The notes: generated by a model from the letters alone, not told the origin. DNA of 64,000 nucleotides from Phenylobacterium sp. (GCF_016124325.1 NZ_WGNY01000018.1:1-64000); one strand, 5' to 3'. Shown: positions 34,783 through 44,758, counted from the stretch's first letter. Made by a program: numbers and translations.

Positions 34783-35003
34783 AACTCGTCCTCGATCGCG
34801 GCGCGGAAGTTCTCGAACACCTCGGCGGCGTGCTGCTCGGGGGCGACGGCTTCTACCGCCGCCGGCGGGGCCTGCGGGGCCCCCGCCGTGAGCCGGCCCA
34901 TGACCGCGCCGTCGCGCACCAGCACCAGTTCCTCGCCCTCCGGCAGGGCGGCAAGCAGGGCGGCGATCTTCGGCGGCAGGTCGTCGAGGTCGAGTCGAGC
35001 CAT
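34779..35003 (-). CDS. Small hypothetical protein (antitoxin-like N-terminus)
   Basis: This 74-residue acidic protein has an N-terminal half (LPPKIAALLAALPEGEELVLVRDGAVMGRL) reminiscent of Phd-type antitoxins. No toxin gene lies next to it: the neighbours are a PEP-CTERM protein and ubiD. An Ala/Pro linker and an acidic tail follow. It starts at ATG 35003. Antitoxin function is only a resemblance. Confidence 0.55.
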   Translation of the reverse strand: MARLDLDDLPPKIAALLAALPEGEELVLVRDGAVMGRLTAGAPQAPPAAVEAVAPEQHAAEVFENFRAAIEDEF

Positions 35004-35048
35004 GGCGCGATCCTAGACCCGTTGGGGCGCGCCTAGTAAACCGCGACC

Positions 35049-36575
35049 ATGGCTTACCGGTCGCTGCGCGAATTCCTGGCGAAACTCGAGGCGGCCGGCG
35101 AACTGGTCCGCGTGGCCGAGCCGGTCTCGACCCAGCTCGAGATGACCGAGATCCAGCGCCGCCTGCTGGCCACCGGCGGGCCGGCCGTCCTGTTCGAGAA
35201 GCCGATCCGCGCGGACGGCGAGGTCTCGTCGATGCCGGCGCTGGCCAACCTGTTCGGCACGGTCAAGCGCGTCGCCATGGGCGTGACCCTGGAGAACAAG
35301 GAACGCACCACCGCCGCCGAGCTGCGCGAGGTGGGCGAACTGCTGGCCTTCCTGCGCCAGCCCGAGCCGCCCCGCGGCCTCAGGGACGCCTGGGACATGC
35401 TGCCGCTGGCCCAGACCGTGCTCAGCATGCGCCCCCAGGTGCGCAAGACCGCCCCGGTCCAGCAGGTGGTGCTGAAGGGCTCCGACATCGACCTGACCAA
35501 GCTGCCGATCCAGGGCTGTTGGCCGGGTGAGCCGGCGCCGCTCATCACCTGGCCGCTGGTGGTCACCAAGGGGCCGTCGCAGAGCCGCGAGGACGACTAC
35601 AACCTCGGCATCTACCGCATGCAGGCGCTGGGGCCGGACCGCACGATCATGCGCTGGCTGGCCCACCGCGGCGGCGCCCAGCACCATCGCCGCTGGAAGG
35701 CCGAAGGCAAGCGAGAGCCGTTGCCCGCCTGCGCGGTCATCGGCGCCGATCCGGGGACCATCCTGGCGGCCGTGACGCCCGTGCCCGACACGCTGTCGGA
35801 GTACCAGTTCGCCGGCCTGCTGCGCGGCGCCAAGCTCGACCTCGTTCCAGCCAAGACCGTGCCGCTGATGGTGCCGGCCCAGGCGGAAATCGTCATCGAG
35901 GGCCACGTCCTGCTCGACGAGTACGCCGACGAGGGCCCCTACGGCGACCACACCGGCTACTACAACTCCGTCGAGCAGTTCCCGATCTTCCAGGTCAGCG
36001 CGATCACCATGCGCAAGGACCCGATCTATCTGACCACCTTCACCGGCCGTCCGCCGGACGAGCCCTCGATCCTGGGCGAGGCGCTGAACGAGGTGTTCAT
36101 CCCGCTGCTCCAGCAGCAGTTCCCCGAGATCGTCGACTTCTGGCTCCCGCCTGAGGGCTGCAGCTATCGCATCGCCGTCGTCTCGATGAAGAAGGCCTAC
36201 GCCGGCCACGCCAAGCGCGTGATGATGGGTGTCTGGAGCTTCCTTCGGCAGTTCATGTACACGAAGTGGGTGATTGTCGTGGACGACGACATCGACGCCC
36301 GCGACTGGAAGGACGTCATGTGGGCCATCTCCACCCGCATGGACCCGGCCCGCGACGTCACCCTGATCGAGAACACGCCGATCGACTACCTCGACTTCGC
36401 CTCTCCCGAGAGCGGGCTGGGCTCCAAGATCGGCCTGGACGCCACCAACAAGTGGCCTCCCGAGACCAAGCGCGAATGGGGCCAGTTGCTGGCCATGGAC
36501 CGCGCCACGGTGGAGGCCGTGACCGAGAAGTGGGCCCGGCTGGGATTGCCCGGCGACGGACGCCCTGTGGACTGA
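35049..36575 (+). CDS. ubiD: UbiD-family prFMN-dependent decarboxylase
   Basis: This 508-residue protein covers the whole UbiD fold, with family blocks such as [18 protein letters not shown] at the start, [23 protein letters not shown] and the C-terminal [13 protein letters not shown]. The family decarboxylates aromatic or unsaturated acids using prenylated FMN. Ubiquinone precursor decarboxylation is the likely role. The cofactor enzyme UbiX is not in the window. The ATG at 35049 starts at the conserved block. A MAPEG gene begins 12 bp downstream. Confidence 0.92.
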   Translation: MAYRSLREFLAKLEAAGELVRVAEPVSTQLEMTEIQRRLLATGGPAVLFEKPIRADGEVSSMPALANLFGTVKRVAMGVTLENKERTTAAELREVGELLAFLRQPEPPRGLRDAWDMLPLAQTVLSMRPQVRKTAPVQQVVLKGSDIDLTKLPIQGCWPGEPAPLITWPLVVTKGPSQSREDDYNLGIYRMQALGPDRTIMRWLAHRGGAQHHRRWKAEGKREPLPACAVIGADPGTILAAVTPVPDTLSEYQFAGLLRGAKLDLVPAKTVPLMVPAQAEIVIEGHVLLDEYADEGPYGDHTGYYNSVEQFPIFQVSAITMRKDPIYLTTFTGRPPDEPSILGEALNEVFIPLLQQQFPEIVDFWLPPEGCSYRIAVVSMKKAYAGHAKRVMMGVWSFLRQFMYTKWVIVVDDDIDARDWKDVMWAISTRMDPARDVTLIENTPIDYLDFASPESGLGSKIGLDATNKWPPETKREWGQLLAMDRATVEAVTEKWARLGLPGDGRPVD

Positions 36576-36587
36576 CAAGGAACCACC

Positions 36588-36989
36588 ATGGACCCGAAAT
36601 ACGCGCCGAACGCGGTCGCCCTCTGGGCTGGGCTCCACCTGGTCCTGCTCCTGGTGCTGGCCGTCCTGGTCACGCGCCAGCGCCGCAAGCACGGCGTGGC
36701 CATCGGCGATGGCGGCGTGCCCGCGCTCCACGCCGCGATCCGCGCCTTCGGCAACGCCACCGAATACATCCCGGCCGCCCTGGTCGGGCTGGCGGTCCTG
36801 GCCCTGGCCGGCGCTCCGCCCCTCCTGATCCACGGGGTCGGCTTCACCCTCTTCGTGGGCCGCGCGCTGCACGCCTTCGGGCTGTCGCGCAGCACCGACG
36901 CCTCCTGGCCCCGGGCCGTAGGCGTGCTGGCCACCTGGATCGCCTACATCGCCGCGGCTGCGGCGCTTTTGATCTACGCCATCCCCTAG
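36588..36989 (+). CDS. MAPEG-family membrane protein
   Basis: This 133-residue protein has four predicted membrane helices. The MAPEG pattern includes ALHAAIRAFGNATEYIPAAL in the middle and GRALHAFGL near residues 87-95. The family includes glutathione-dependent membrane enzymes; the bacterial role is mostly unknown. It follows ubiD by 12 bp and is probably co-transcribed with it. Confidence 0.88.
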   Translation: MDPKYAPNAVALWAGLHLVLLLVLAVLVTRQRRKHGVAIGDGGVPALHAAIRAFGNATEYIPAALVGLAVLALAGAPPLLIHGVGFTLFVGRALHAFGLSRSTDASWPRAVGVLATWIAYIAAAAALLIYAIP

Positions 36990-37026
36990 GCTTGTCCCCG
37001 CCCGCCCTGTCGGCCATATCCCGACC

Positions 37027-38358
37027 ATGGACGAAAACCTGCTGAACGACGTCGTCGCCGCGGCCCTGAAGGCCGGCGCCGACGCGGCCGAAGCCGTGGG
37101 CGCCGAACGGCGCAGCCTTTCCATCACCGTGCGCATGGGCGAGCTGGAAGAGGTCGAGCGCGAGGAGGCCCGCGACCTTGGCCTGCGGGTCTTCGTCGGC
37201 CGCCGCCAGGCCACGGTCTCCGGCTCCGACATTTCCCCCGACGCGCGCGCCAGGCTGGTCGAGCGGGCCGTGGCCATGGCCCGCCTCGCGCCCGAGGACC
37301 CCTACGCCGGCCTCGCCGATCCCGAACGCCTGGCCAAGGGACCACTGCCCGACCTCGACCTCTACGATCCCGCCGAGCCTTCGGCCGAAGCCCTGGAGGA
37401 CCGCGCCCGCGCCGCCGAGGCCGCCGCGCGCGGCGCGCCCAAGGTCACCAACACCGACGGCGCCAGCGGGTCCTGGTCGGCCTCGCAGTGGACCATGGTG
37501 ACCAGCGCCGACTTCACCGGCGTGCATCGCGCCTCCGGCTTCTCCATCGGCGCCTCGGCCATCGCCGGCGACGGCGAGGGGATGGAGACCGGCTACGACG
37601 GCCGCTCCACGCGCTGGGAAGCCGACCTGCCGGCCCCCGAGACGCTCGGCGCCGAGGCCGGCCGCCGGGCCGCCTCGCGCCTGGGCGCGCGCAAGATCGC
37701 CTCCACCACCGCCCCGGTGATCTTCGAGAACCGCCTGGCCGGATCGCTGATGGGTCCGCTGATCGGCGCCATCTCCGGCCCGTCGATCGCCCGCGGCACC
37801 TCGTTCCTGAAGGACAAGCTGGGCCAGCAGATCTTCGCCAAGGGCGTTCGCATCTCCGACGATCCGCACCGCCGCCGCGGCCTCGGCTCCTCGCCCTTCG
37901 ACGACGAGGGCGTGGCCAACGCGCCGCACGACATCATCGCCGACGGGGTGCTCACCACCTGGCTGCTCAACAGCTCCTCGGCCCGGCAGCTCGGGCTGGA
38001 AACCACCGGCCATGCCTCGCGCGGCCTCGCTGGCCCGCCCGGCGTCTCGGTTTCCAACCTCACCTTCCAGCCGGGCGAGAAGGATCTCGCCGGCCTGATG
38101 GCCGACGCGGGCGAGGGCCTGCTGGTGACCTCCATGTTCGGCCCTTCCCTCAACGGCAACACTGGCGACTGGTCGGTGGGCTGTTCGGGCTTCTGGTTCG
38201 AGGGCGGCGAGATCGCCTACCCGGTCAGCGAGATCACCGTGGCCGGCAACCTGCTCGACATCTTCCCGCGCATCACGCCGGGCTCCGACCTCGAGCTGCT
38301 GCGGGCCTCCAACGCGCCGTCGCTGCTCGTCGAGGCGCTCGCCATCGCGGGCCGATGA
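37027..38358 (+). CDS. pmbA: TldD/PmbA-family metalloprotease subunit
   Basis: This 443-residue protein matches PmbA (TldE) over its length. The N-terminal half binds its partner and the C-terminal half includes GCSGFWFEGGEI and PVSEITVAGNLLDI. PmbA lacks the catalytic zinc site of TldD, and the pair degrades or matures small peptides. tldD is not in this window. The ATG at 37027 fits the family start. The inositol-monophosphatase-family gene follows after 7 bp. Confidence 0.92.
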   Translation: MDENLLNDVVAAALKAGADAAEAVGAERRSLSITVRMGELEEVEREEARDLGLRVFVGRRQATVSGSDISPDARARLVERAVAMARLAPEDPYAGLADPERLAKGPLPDLDLYDPAEPSAEALEDRARAAEAAARGAPKVTNTDGASGSWSASQWTMVTSADFTGVHRASGFSIGASAIAGDGEGMETGYDGRSTRWEADLPAPETLGAEAGRRAASRLGARKIASTTAPVIFENRLAGSLMGPLIGAISGPSIARGTSFLKDKLGQQIFAKGVRISDDPHRRRGLGSSPFDDEGVANAPHDIIADGVLTTWLLNSSSARQLGLETTGHASRGLAGPPGVSVSNLTFQPGEKDLAGLMADAGEGLLVTSMFGPSLNGNTGDWSVGCSGFWFEGGEIAYPVSEITVAGNLLDIFPRITPGSDLELLRASNAPSLLVEALAIAGR

Positions 38359-38365
38359 CGTCGGG

Positions 38366-39154
38366 ATGGATGGCGACCTCGCGTTGATCCTCGACGCGGC
38401 CCGCGAGGCCGGTGAGCTGGCCCGCGACATCCGCCGCCGGGGGCTGGAGGTGGAATACAAGCCCGACGACGGCAGCCCGGTGACCAACGCCGACCTGGCC
38501 GCCGACGCCCTGCTCGCCGGGCGCCTGCGCGCCGCGCGGCCCGACTACGGCTGGCTGTCGGAGGAGACCGCCGACGATCCGGACAGGCTGGCCCGACGCC
38601 GCCTGTTCGTGGTCGATCCCATCGACGGCACCCGCGCCTTCCTCAAGGGCCGGCCTTGGTGGTCGGTGGCCATCGCCGTGGTCGAAGACGGCCGTCCGAC
38701 GGCCGGGGTGGTCTTCGCGCCCGAGCTCGACGAGGCCTACGCGGCCGTGGCCGGCGGCGGCGCCACCCGCAACGGCCAGCCGATCCGCACCGGCGCCGCC
38801 GGCGTTCTTGAGGACTGCCGCATGGTCGGCGATCCGGTGGTGTTCGGCCATTGGTCGTGGCCCACGCCCTGGCCCGCCATGCGGATCGAGCAGCGCAGCT
38901 CCACCGCCTACCGCATGTGCGCCGTGGCCGCCGGCGACTTCGACGCCGCCGTGGCGCCGGTCCGCAAGGCCGACTGGGACGTGGCGGCGGGCGATCTCAT
39001 CGCGCGCGAGGCCGGCTGCTTCGTGGGCGATCACACCGGCGAAGCCTTCGTCTACAACCGCGCCCGAGCGTCGCAGGCGAGCCTGATCTGCACGACACCT
39101 GCGCTCGCCCCATTGATCCTGGACCGTGTCCGGCATATCGGCTCGCGCAAGTGA
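38366..39154 (+). CDS. Inositol monophosphatase/CysQ-family phosphatase
   Basis: This 262-residue enzyme has the family's metal-binding motifs: EET near residue 68, DPIDGTRAF at about 87-95 and WDVAAGD near the C-terminus. It dephosphorylates inositol phosphate or 3'-phosphoadenosine 5'-phosphate; motifs alone do not choose between SuhB and CysQ. A nearby sulfotransferase (58 kb) would make PAP, but that link is speculative. It lies in an apparent operon with pmbA. Confidence 0.9.
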   Translation: MDGDLALILDAAREAGELARDIRRRGLEVEYKPDDGSPVTNADLAADALLAGRLRAARPDYGWLSEETADDPDRLARRRLFVVDPIDGTRAFLKGRPWWSVAIAVVEDGRPTAGVVFAPELDEAYAAVAGGGATRNGQPIRTGAAGVLEDCRMVGDPVVFGHWSWPTPWPAMRIEQRSSTAYRMCAVAAGDFDAAVAPVRKADWDVAAGDLIAREAGCFVGDHTGEAFVYNRARASQASLICTTPALAPLILDRVRHIGSRK

Positions 39155-39177
39155 TTTCACCTGCAACGAATGCGCAC

Positions 39178-39420
39178 ATGCCCGACAAACAGCTCCTTCA
39201 TCTCGTGATCGGCGGCGAGCTGAAGTCCCTCGACGGCCCCCCCGAGTTCAAGGACCTCTCCCGGGTCGACCTCGTGGGCGCTTTTCCCACCTATCAGGAC
39301 GCCCGCCGCGCCTGGCTCTCCAAGGCCCAGCAGACGGTCGACAACGCCCACATGCGCTACTTCATCATCCACGCGCACAAGCTGCTCGACCCCGAGAGCG
39401 ACCACGACCACGAGCACTGA
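39178..39420 (+). CDS. DUF4170 family small protein
   Basis: This 80-residue protein has a DUF4170-like pattern (LHLVIGGELKSL, then DLVGAFPTYQDARRAW, then MRYFIIHAHKLLDP) and a short His/Asp tail. The function is unknown. The ATG at 39178 begins the homologous part; the upstream open frame is a shadow of the phosphatase gene. It follows the phosphatase gene by 23 bp. Confidence 0.8.
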   Translation: MPDKQLLHLVIGGELKSLDGPPEFKDLSRVDLVGAFPTYQDARRAWLSKAQQTVDNAHMRYFIIHAHKLLDPESDHDHEH

Positions 39421-39425
39421 GCTGC

Positions 39426-39574
39426 TCCCCCACTGGGGGAGCTGTCAGCGAAGCTGACTGAGGGGGGCTCCACTCAGGACGTCCGGCCGCCGCATCGGCC
39501 CCGGACGCGACCGCGCGGCGAGGTTTGAGCGGACCCCCTCCGGCGCTTCGCGCCACCTCCCCCGAAGGGGAGGA
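39426..39574. repeat. Dispersed intergenic repeat element
   Basis: This stretch between convergent genes has a hairpin at each end: CTCCCCCACTGGGGGAG at the left and CTCCCCCGAAGGGGAGG at the right. TCAGCGAAGCTGA and GGCGCTTCGCGCC hairpins lie inside. The layout, with opposed CTCCCC-type ends and GAAGC inner stems, matches dispersed intergenic elements I know in Caulobacteraceae genomes. No coding capacity is seen. Confidence 0.7.
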
Positions 39575-39580
39575 TTCCGG

Positions 39581-40264
39581 CTACTCCCGCCGCAGCACGC
39601 TCTCCGTCAGTAGGTTGCCCCACATGTTGGTCCGGAACTCGGCCTTCATGGCGTCTGGGTCGTACATCGGGCTCTCGACCCACTGCAGGAAACTCATGCC
39701 CTTGGGCTCGCCCTCGGTGAGGTAGCGGGCGAAGGTGTAGTCCAGCACGCCGGTCTTGCCGTGGCGGATATGCAGGTAGCGGAACGAGAGCTGCTCCAGC
39801 GCCTCGCGGATCGACTTGCCCTTCCGGAAGTGCATGTAGAGCACGCTCATGATCCCGGCCCGGTCCGCGCCGGACTTGCAGTGCATCAGCGCCGGGTACT
39901 CCAGCGTCTCGAACAGCCGCTTGGCGCCCAGCACGCGGTCGCGCGACGGGACCTCGCGCGAGGTGATCGTGAAGTCGACCAGGTTCAGGCCCAGCCGCTC
40001 GCAGGCGTCCTTCTCCAGCGCATGGAAGCTGGCGTCGAAGCCGCCGCGCAGGTTGACCACCGTGCGGATGCCGCGGTCGCGCCATTCCGCCAGCTGGTGC
40101 GGCCAAGGCTGGTTGGCCCGCACCAGCTCCTCGCTGATCCAATGCGCATTGGAGAAGCCGAGGCGAAGATAGGCGTGGTCGTTCCACATGTAGTCCGCAT
40201 AGGCCCGCGCCCGCCCCAGCGGGGACGAGAGGTCGAAATCGGGCCGGGCCGGGGCGTCTGCCAT
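39581..40264 (-). CDS. Dual-specificity/tyrosine phosphatase-like protein
   Basis: This 227-residue protein has the cysteine-based phosphatase loop HCKSGADRAG (CX5R) near residues 130-139. It has a preceding VVNLRGG segment, which marks an atypical (DUF442/SIW14-like) dual-specificity phosphatase. A candidate general acid is in the TSRE loop. The substrate could be a phosphoprotein or inositol/sugar phosphate. The ATG at 40264 is used; a TTG at 40300 is possible. Confidence 0.85.
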   Translation of the reverse strand: MADAPARPDFDLSSPLGRARAYADYMWNDHAYLRLGFSNAHWISEELVRANQPWPHQLAEWRDRGIRTVVNLRGGFDASFHALEKDACERLGLNLVDFTITSREVPSRDRVLGAKRLFETLEYPALMHCKSGADRAGIMSVLYMHFRKGKSIREALEQLSFRYLHIRHGKTGVLDYTFARYLTEGEPKGMSFLQWVESPMYDPDAMKAEFRTNMWGNLLTESVLRRE

Positions 40265-40334
40265 GCGGCGTAGGTAGGAGTGTTCGGGCGCCGACGCCAA
40301 TGCGACGCCTTGGCGCTTCCCGGCCGCGCGGGGG

Positions 40335-41114
40335 TCAGATGCTGAAGATCCAGTCCCCGGTGAGGGTCGACTGCTGCACGCCCTCCAGCACCATCTTCGA
40401 CCCGTCGGTGAGCTCGATGACCACGTCGGCGCCCACTTGGCTGACGGTGTACTGGCTTCCCAGCACGAAGACCTGGTCGCCCTCGGCGCGGTTGAAGTCG
40501 GTCACGCGATCGAGGCCCGCGCCGGAGAACGTGTGGAAGATGTCGGCGCCCGCGCCGCCCGTCAGGGTGTCCGAACCGCGGTCGCCCGAGAGGAAGTCGT
40601 TGCCGGCCCCGCCCATCACGACGTCGTCGTCCTTGCCGCCGCGCACGATGTCGTTGCCGTCGCCGCCCGACAGGGTGTCGTTGCCGGTGTTGCCGTTCAT
40701 GACGTCGAGGCCGCCGCCGCCATCCATCGAATCGGCGCCCGCGAAGCCCTCGAGCAGGTCATTCAGCGCCGCGCCTGTCAGCACGTCGTCGGTGTTGAGG
40801 AAGACGGAGAGGTTCGTGAAGTCCGGCGCGCCCTGCCCATAGGGCAGCGAGAAGTCGGTGAGCTTCATGATCGGCTGGCCGTTGAAATCCACTTCCAGGC
40901 TCGTGAACGTCCCGCCGGTGGGGAAGCCGGCCAGCAGGGTGAACTTGCCGCCGAAGATCACGTCGAGCGTGCCGTTGATGAGACCCGAGACCGTGATCTG
41001 AGACGCAAAGGTGGTCTCGTTGGTGGTCGTGATCTTGGCCTCGCCGATCGTCAGCGTCGCGATGTCGCCGAAGGTGATCGTGTTCGAGCCGACGCTATAG
41101 GAAAGGATCGCCAC
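40335..41114 (-). CDS. Short RTX calcium-binding secreted protein
   Basis: This 259-residue protein has an N-terminal beta-rich region (about 1-105) and then about six RTX nonapeptides of the GGxGxD type between residues 125 and 200. A C-terminal segment ends GDWIFSI. RTX proteins are secreted by type I systems and fold on binding calcium outside the cell. No secretion genes are adjacent; the adaptor at 63 kb could serve it. It is divergent from the msbA-like gene. Confidence 0.88.
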   Translation of the reverse strand: MAILSYSVGSNTITFGDIATLTIGEAKITTTNETTFASQITVSGLINGTLDVIFGGKFTLLAGFPTGGTFTSLEVDFNGQPIMKLTDFSLPYGQGAPDFTNLSVFLNTDDVLTGAALNDLLEGFAGADSMDGGGGLDVMNGNTGNDTLSGGDGNDIVRGGKDDDVVMGGAGNDFLSGDRGSDTLTGGAGADIFHTFSGAGLDRVTDFNRAEGDQVFVLGSQYTVSQVGADVVIELTDGSKMVLEGVQQSTLTGDWIFSI

Positions 41115-41271
41115 GGTTTGCCCCCACTCTCTGTCTGCCGACGCGCGCCCCTACGCGGGCCCGGTCGCGCCAGGGGGTTAGATGCGTCGATGGCGCGCCG
41201 CCGGCATCCCCCGTTCGGGGGTGGCGCGTCAGCAGCTTGACTTGCAGGCCGCATCGTCCGACGCCTGCCCC

Positions 41272-43047
41272 ATGAGCGAGCCCGCCCCGCCGGAGCTGTC
41301 CGCCCGTGCGTTGATCGGGCGCGTCGCGCGCGTCTACATGGCCCCGCGCTGGATGGGCTGGACAGGCGCGATGCTGGCCGCGGTCGTGGTGGCCTTCTGC
41401 AGCGCCGAGCTGGTGCGCCTGATCGAACCGGCCACCAACGACCTGATGGTGTTCCACAAGCCCGACGCCATCCTGATCCTGCCGCTCACCATCGCCGCGC
41501 TCGCCATCGCCCGCACCCTGGCCCAGGTGGTCCAGGCCACCCTCGTCAACCACATCGGCAACGCCGTCGTCGGCGACGTGCAGGTCCAGCTCTTCGGCAA
41601 GCTGGTCCGCGCCGATCTGGCCCACCTGCGCAGCCAGCACTCGGGGGCCTTCGTCTCCTCGGTGCTCTACGACGCGGGCCTGATCCGCGAGGCCGCCACC
41701 TCGGGCGTGGTCAACTACACCCAGAACCTGCTCACCTTCATCGGGGCGGCGATCGTCATGATCGCCAACGACTGGCTCCTGTCCTTGGTGCTGCTGGCCG
41801 CAGCGCCGATCGCCGCGGCGATCATGCGCCGCTTCTCCAAACGCACGACCAAGGCCGCCAAGGGCGCCATGGCCGAGACCTCCGCGCTCTCCTCGGCGAT
41901 CATGGAGAGCCTCGACGGCGTGCGGGTGGTCAAGCTGGAGAACCGCGAGGCCTATGAAGAGGCCCGCGTGGCCGAAGTGGTCCGCCGCCGCCAGCGCCAC
42001 CTGACCAAGGGCGCCAACGCGCGCGCCCGCGCCGCGCCGGCGACCGAGCTGCTGATGACCCTGATCGTGGCCATGGTCTTCGCCTACGCGGGCTGGCGCT
42101 CCACCCACGGCGGCATGACGGCCGGCGCCTTCTTCTCGTTCATCGCGGCCCTCACGCTCGCCAGTCAGGCGCTGCGCCAGCTGGCCAACCTCCAGACCGT
42201 CTTCGCCGAAGGCATGTCGGCGGCGCGCCGCCTGTTCGCCGCCATGGATGTCGAGCCGGAAGTCCGCGAGCGGTCGGGCGCGCGCGCCCTTGCCCGGGTT
42301 CGCGGCGAGGTGCGCGTCGAGGCCGTCGATTTCCATTACGGCGGCGAGGGCCCCGTCGCCTTGTCGGGGATCAGCCTGGAGGCCGCGCCCGGCGAGATGG
42401 TCGCCCTGGTCGGCCCCTCCGGCGGCGGCAAGACCACCATCCTCAACCTGATCCCGCGCTTCTACGACGTCACCGCCGGCCGCGTGACCATCGACGGCCA
42501 GGACGTGCGCGAGGTGACGCTCGCCTCCCTGCGCGATCAGATCGCCCTGGTCACCCAGGAGCCGTTCCTGTTCGACGACACCATCGCGGCCAACATCGCC
42601 TATGCGCGGCCACAGGCGTCGCCGGCCGAGATCGAGGCCGCGGCGCGCGCGGCGGCCGCGCACGAGTTCGTCGCCGCCCTGCCCGAGGGCTACCAGACGC
42701 CGGTCGGCGAGGCCGGGATGCGGCTGTCGGGCGGCCAGCGCCAACGGATCGCCATCGCCCGCGCCTTCCTCAAGGACGCGCCGATCCTGCTGCTCGACGA
42801 GGCCACCAGCGCGCTGGACGCCGAGAGCGAGGCCCAGGTCCAGGCCGCGCTCAAGCGCCTGATGGCCGGCCGCACCACCATCCTGATCGCCCACCGGCTC
42901 GCGACCGTGCGCGGCGCCGACCGCATCTATGTCATCGACCGCGGCCGGGTTGTCGAAGCCGGCGACCATACGGGCCTGGTGAAGAAGAGCGGCCTCTACG
43001 CCCGCCTGGCCAAGAGCCAGGACCTGGAGGCGGAGCCCGCCGCTTGA
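41272..43047 (+). CDS. msbA: ABC transporter, MsbA-like lipid A flippase
   Basis: This 591-residue protein has a six-helix transmembrane domain (about 1-330) fused to an ATPase domain. The ATPase has Walker A GPSGGGKTT, signature LSGGQRQ and Walker B LLLDEATSALD. Its operon continues with an acyltransferase, waaA and lpxK, which supports a role in lipid A-core flipping across the inner membrane. The ATG at 41272 gives a normal start; an open frame to 41182 is not homologous. The downstream gene's TTG start overlaps its stop. Confidence 0.88.
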   Translation: MSEPAPPELSARALIGRVARVYMAPRWMGWTGAMLAAVVVAFCSAELVRLIEPATNDLMVFHKPDAILILPLTIAALAIARTLAQVVQATLVNHIGNAVVGDVQVQLFGKLVRADLAHLRSQHSGAFVSSVLYDAGLIREAATSGVVNYTQNLLTFIGAAIVMIANDWLLSLVLLAAAPIAAAIMRRFSKRTTKAAKGAMAETSALSSAIMESLDGVRVVKLENREAYEEARVAEVVRRRQRHLTKGANARARAAPATELLMTLIVAMVFAYAGWRSTHGGMTAGAFFSFIAALTLASQALRQLANLQTVFAEGMSAARRLFAAMDVEPEVRERSGARALARVRGEVRVEAVDFHYGGEGPVALSGISLEAAPGEMVALVGPSGGGKTTILNLIPRFYDVTAGRVTIDGQDVREVTLASLRDQIALVTQEPFLFDDTIAANIAYARPQASPAEIEAAARAAAAHEFVAALPEGYQTPVGEAGMRLSGGQRQRIAIARAFLKDAPILLLDEATSALDAESEAQVQAALKRLMAGRTTILIAHRLATVRGADRIYVIDRGRVVEAGDHTGLVKKSGLYARLAKSQDLEAEPAA

Positions 43048-43754
43048 AGGCCTTCCTGCGCTCGGATGGCGTCCAGGCCTTCCTCGGCTGGGTGCTGGGG
43101 ACCTATCTGCGGATCGTGCTCCGCACCGTGCGCTGGCGGCACGAGAACGCCCAGTGCGTCGAGCCCGTGCTGGCCGACGACTCCAGGGGCGCCATCGCCC
43201 TGTTCTGGCATGGCCGCATCCCGCTGTGCCTGGCGACCGCGCCGCAGTGGTGGCGCAAGCGCACCCGCTGCCTCGTCTCGCCATCCGCCGACGGCGAATT
43301 CATCGCCCGCGCGCTGGAGATGTCGGGCTTCCCGGCGATCCGCGCCTCCTCGGCCAAACGGGGCGACGCGGCCAAAGCCCGCGCCGCCGTCGCCGCGATC
43401 CGCGACGCGGTCGCCTGGGTGAAGGGCGGCGGCGCCCTGGTGGTCACCCCCGACGGCCCGCGCGGCCCGAACGAGATCATCGCCGAGGGCTCGCTGCAGA
43501 TCGCCCGCCGTTCCGGCCAGCCGATCTACCTCATGGGCATAGCCGCCAGGCCGGCGGCCCAGATGCAGAGCACCTGGGACAAGGTGATGTGGGCCGCCCC
43601 GTTCGGCCGCGGGGCCGTGGTCTGGGAGGGTCCGCTCCACGTGCCGGCCGACGCCGACGCCGCCCAGATCGCCGAACTGATCAAGGACTGGTCCGCGCGC
43701 CTTTCCGCCGCCACCCGGCGCGCCGAGGCGCTGGTCGGCCATGCCGCACGTTGA
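43044..43754 (+). CDS. DUF374-type lysophospholipid acyltransferase-like protein
   Basis: This 236-residue protein has a DUF374 domain with features of the LPLAT fold: FWHGRIPL near residues 54-61 in place of HX4D, SPSADGEF and TPDGPRGP. The place in an msbA-waaA-lpxK operon suggests it adds an acyl chain to lipid A or its precursor. The start is TTG 43044, overlapping the msbA stop (TTGA), with GGAGG upstream. Function is inferred. Confidence 0.85.
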   Translation: MKAFLRSDGVQAFLGWVLGTYLRIVLRTVRWRHENAQCVEPVLADDSRGAIALFWHGRIPLCLATAPQWWRKRTRCLVSPSADGEFIARALEMSGFPAIRASSAKRGDAAKARAAVAAIRDAVAWVKGGGALVVTPDGPRGPNEIIAEGSLQIARRSGQPIYLMGIAARPAAQMQSTWDKVMWAAPFGRGAVVWEGPLHVPADADAAQIAELIKDWSARLSAATRRAEALVGHAAR

Positions 43755-43786
43755 TCGGCCCGCCCGTCGGTGAGACATAGGCGCTG

Positions 43787-44758
43787 ATGGCTCATCACCA
43801 CCACCATCACGATCATGCGCACGGGCGCGACCACGGCGATTCGCATGGCCACGGACACGGCGGCCACCACCATCACCATGCGCCGGCCGACATGGGCCGG
43901 GCGTTCGCCATCGGGGTCGTCCTCAACACGATCTTCGTCGCCGCGGAGGCCGTCGCCGGCCTCTGGACCGGCTCGCTGTCGCTGCTGGCCGACGCCGGAC
44001 ACAACCTCTCCGACGTGCTCAGCCTGCTACTGGCCTGGGGCGCGGCGGTCCTGGCCAGGCGCGCGCCGGCCGGCCGGCGCACCTACGGCATGGGCAAGGC
44101 CACGATCCTGGCGTCGCTGGCCAACGCCGTCCTGCTGCTGGTCGCCATCGGGGCCATCGTCTCCGAAGCCGTGCGGCGCTTCACCGAACCCGCGGCGATC
44201 GACACCAATATCGTCATGCTCACCGCCGGCCTGGGCGTCGCGATCAACACCGGTACGGCGCTGCTCTTCATGCGCGGCAGCCATGACGACCTGAACGTCC
44301 GCGGCGCCTTCCTGCACATGGCCGCCGACGCCGGGGTCTCCGTCGCCGTCGTGATCGGCGCCTTCGTCATGGCGCGGACCGGAATCCTCTGGCTCGATCC
44401 GGCGCTCAGCCTGGCGATCGCCGGCGTCATCGTCCTGGGGACCTGGGGCCTCCTGCGCGATTCCGTCGACCTCGCCATGGACGCCGCGCCGCGCGGCATC
44501 GACGTGGATGAAGTGCGCAGCTGGCTCGCCGACCTGCCCGGCGTCGAGGACGTCCACGACCTCCATGTCTGGGCGCTGTCGACCACCGAGACGGCCATGA
44601 CCGCCCACCTGCTACGGCCGCAGAACGGCGACTGCGACCGCTTCCTGCACATGGCCTGCGACGGGCTGGCCCAGCGGTTCCGGATCCGCCACGCCACGCT
44701 TCAGGTCGAGACCGACGCGGCCCACGGCTGCCGCCTCGCGCCCGCCGAGGTGGTGTGA
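43787..44758 (+). CDS. Cation diffusion facilitator (zinc/divalent metal efflux)
   Basis: This 323-residue protein has about six membrane helices (residues about 40-230), with the paired metal-site motifs HNLSD and HMAAD, and a C-terminal cytoplasmic domain. It begins with an extreme His-rich stretch that includes six consecutive His at residues 3-8. This is the CDF family, probably exporting zinc. It sits inside a lipid A/Kdo operon; its last bases overlap the waaA start (GTGA). Why a metal exporter is here is unknown. Confidence 0.92.
   Translation: MAHHHHHHDHAHGRDHGDSHGHGHGGHHHHHAPADMGRAFAIGVVLNTIFVAAEAVAGLWTGSLSLLADAGHNLSDVLSLLLAWGAAVLARRAPAGRRTYGMGKATILASLANAVLLLVAIGAIVSEAVRRFTEPAAIDTNIVMLTAGLGVAINTGTALLFMRGSHDDLNVRGAFLHMAADAGVSVAVVIGAFVMARTGILWLDPALSLAIAGVIVLGTWGLLRDSVDLAMDAAPRGIDVDEVRSWLADLPGVEDVHDLHVWALSTTETAMTAHLLRPQNGDCDRFLHMACDGLAQRFRIRHATLQVETDAAHGCRLAPAEVV

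Noticed and set aside
34779..35003. A toxin-antitoxin system
   Set aside because: The Phd-like resemblance is weak and no toxin gene is adjacent.
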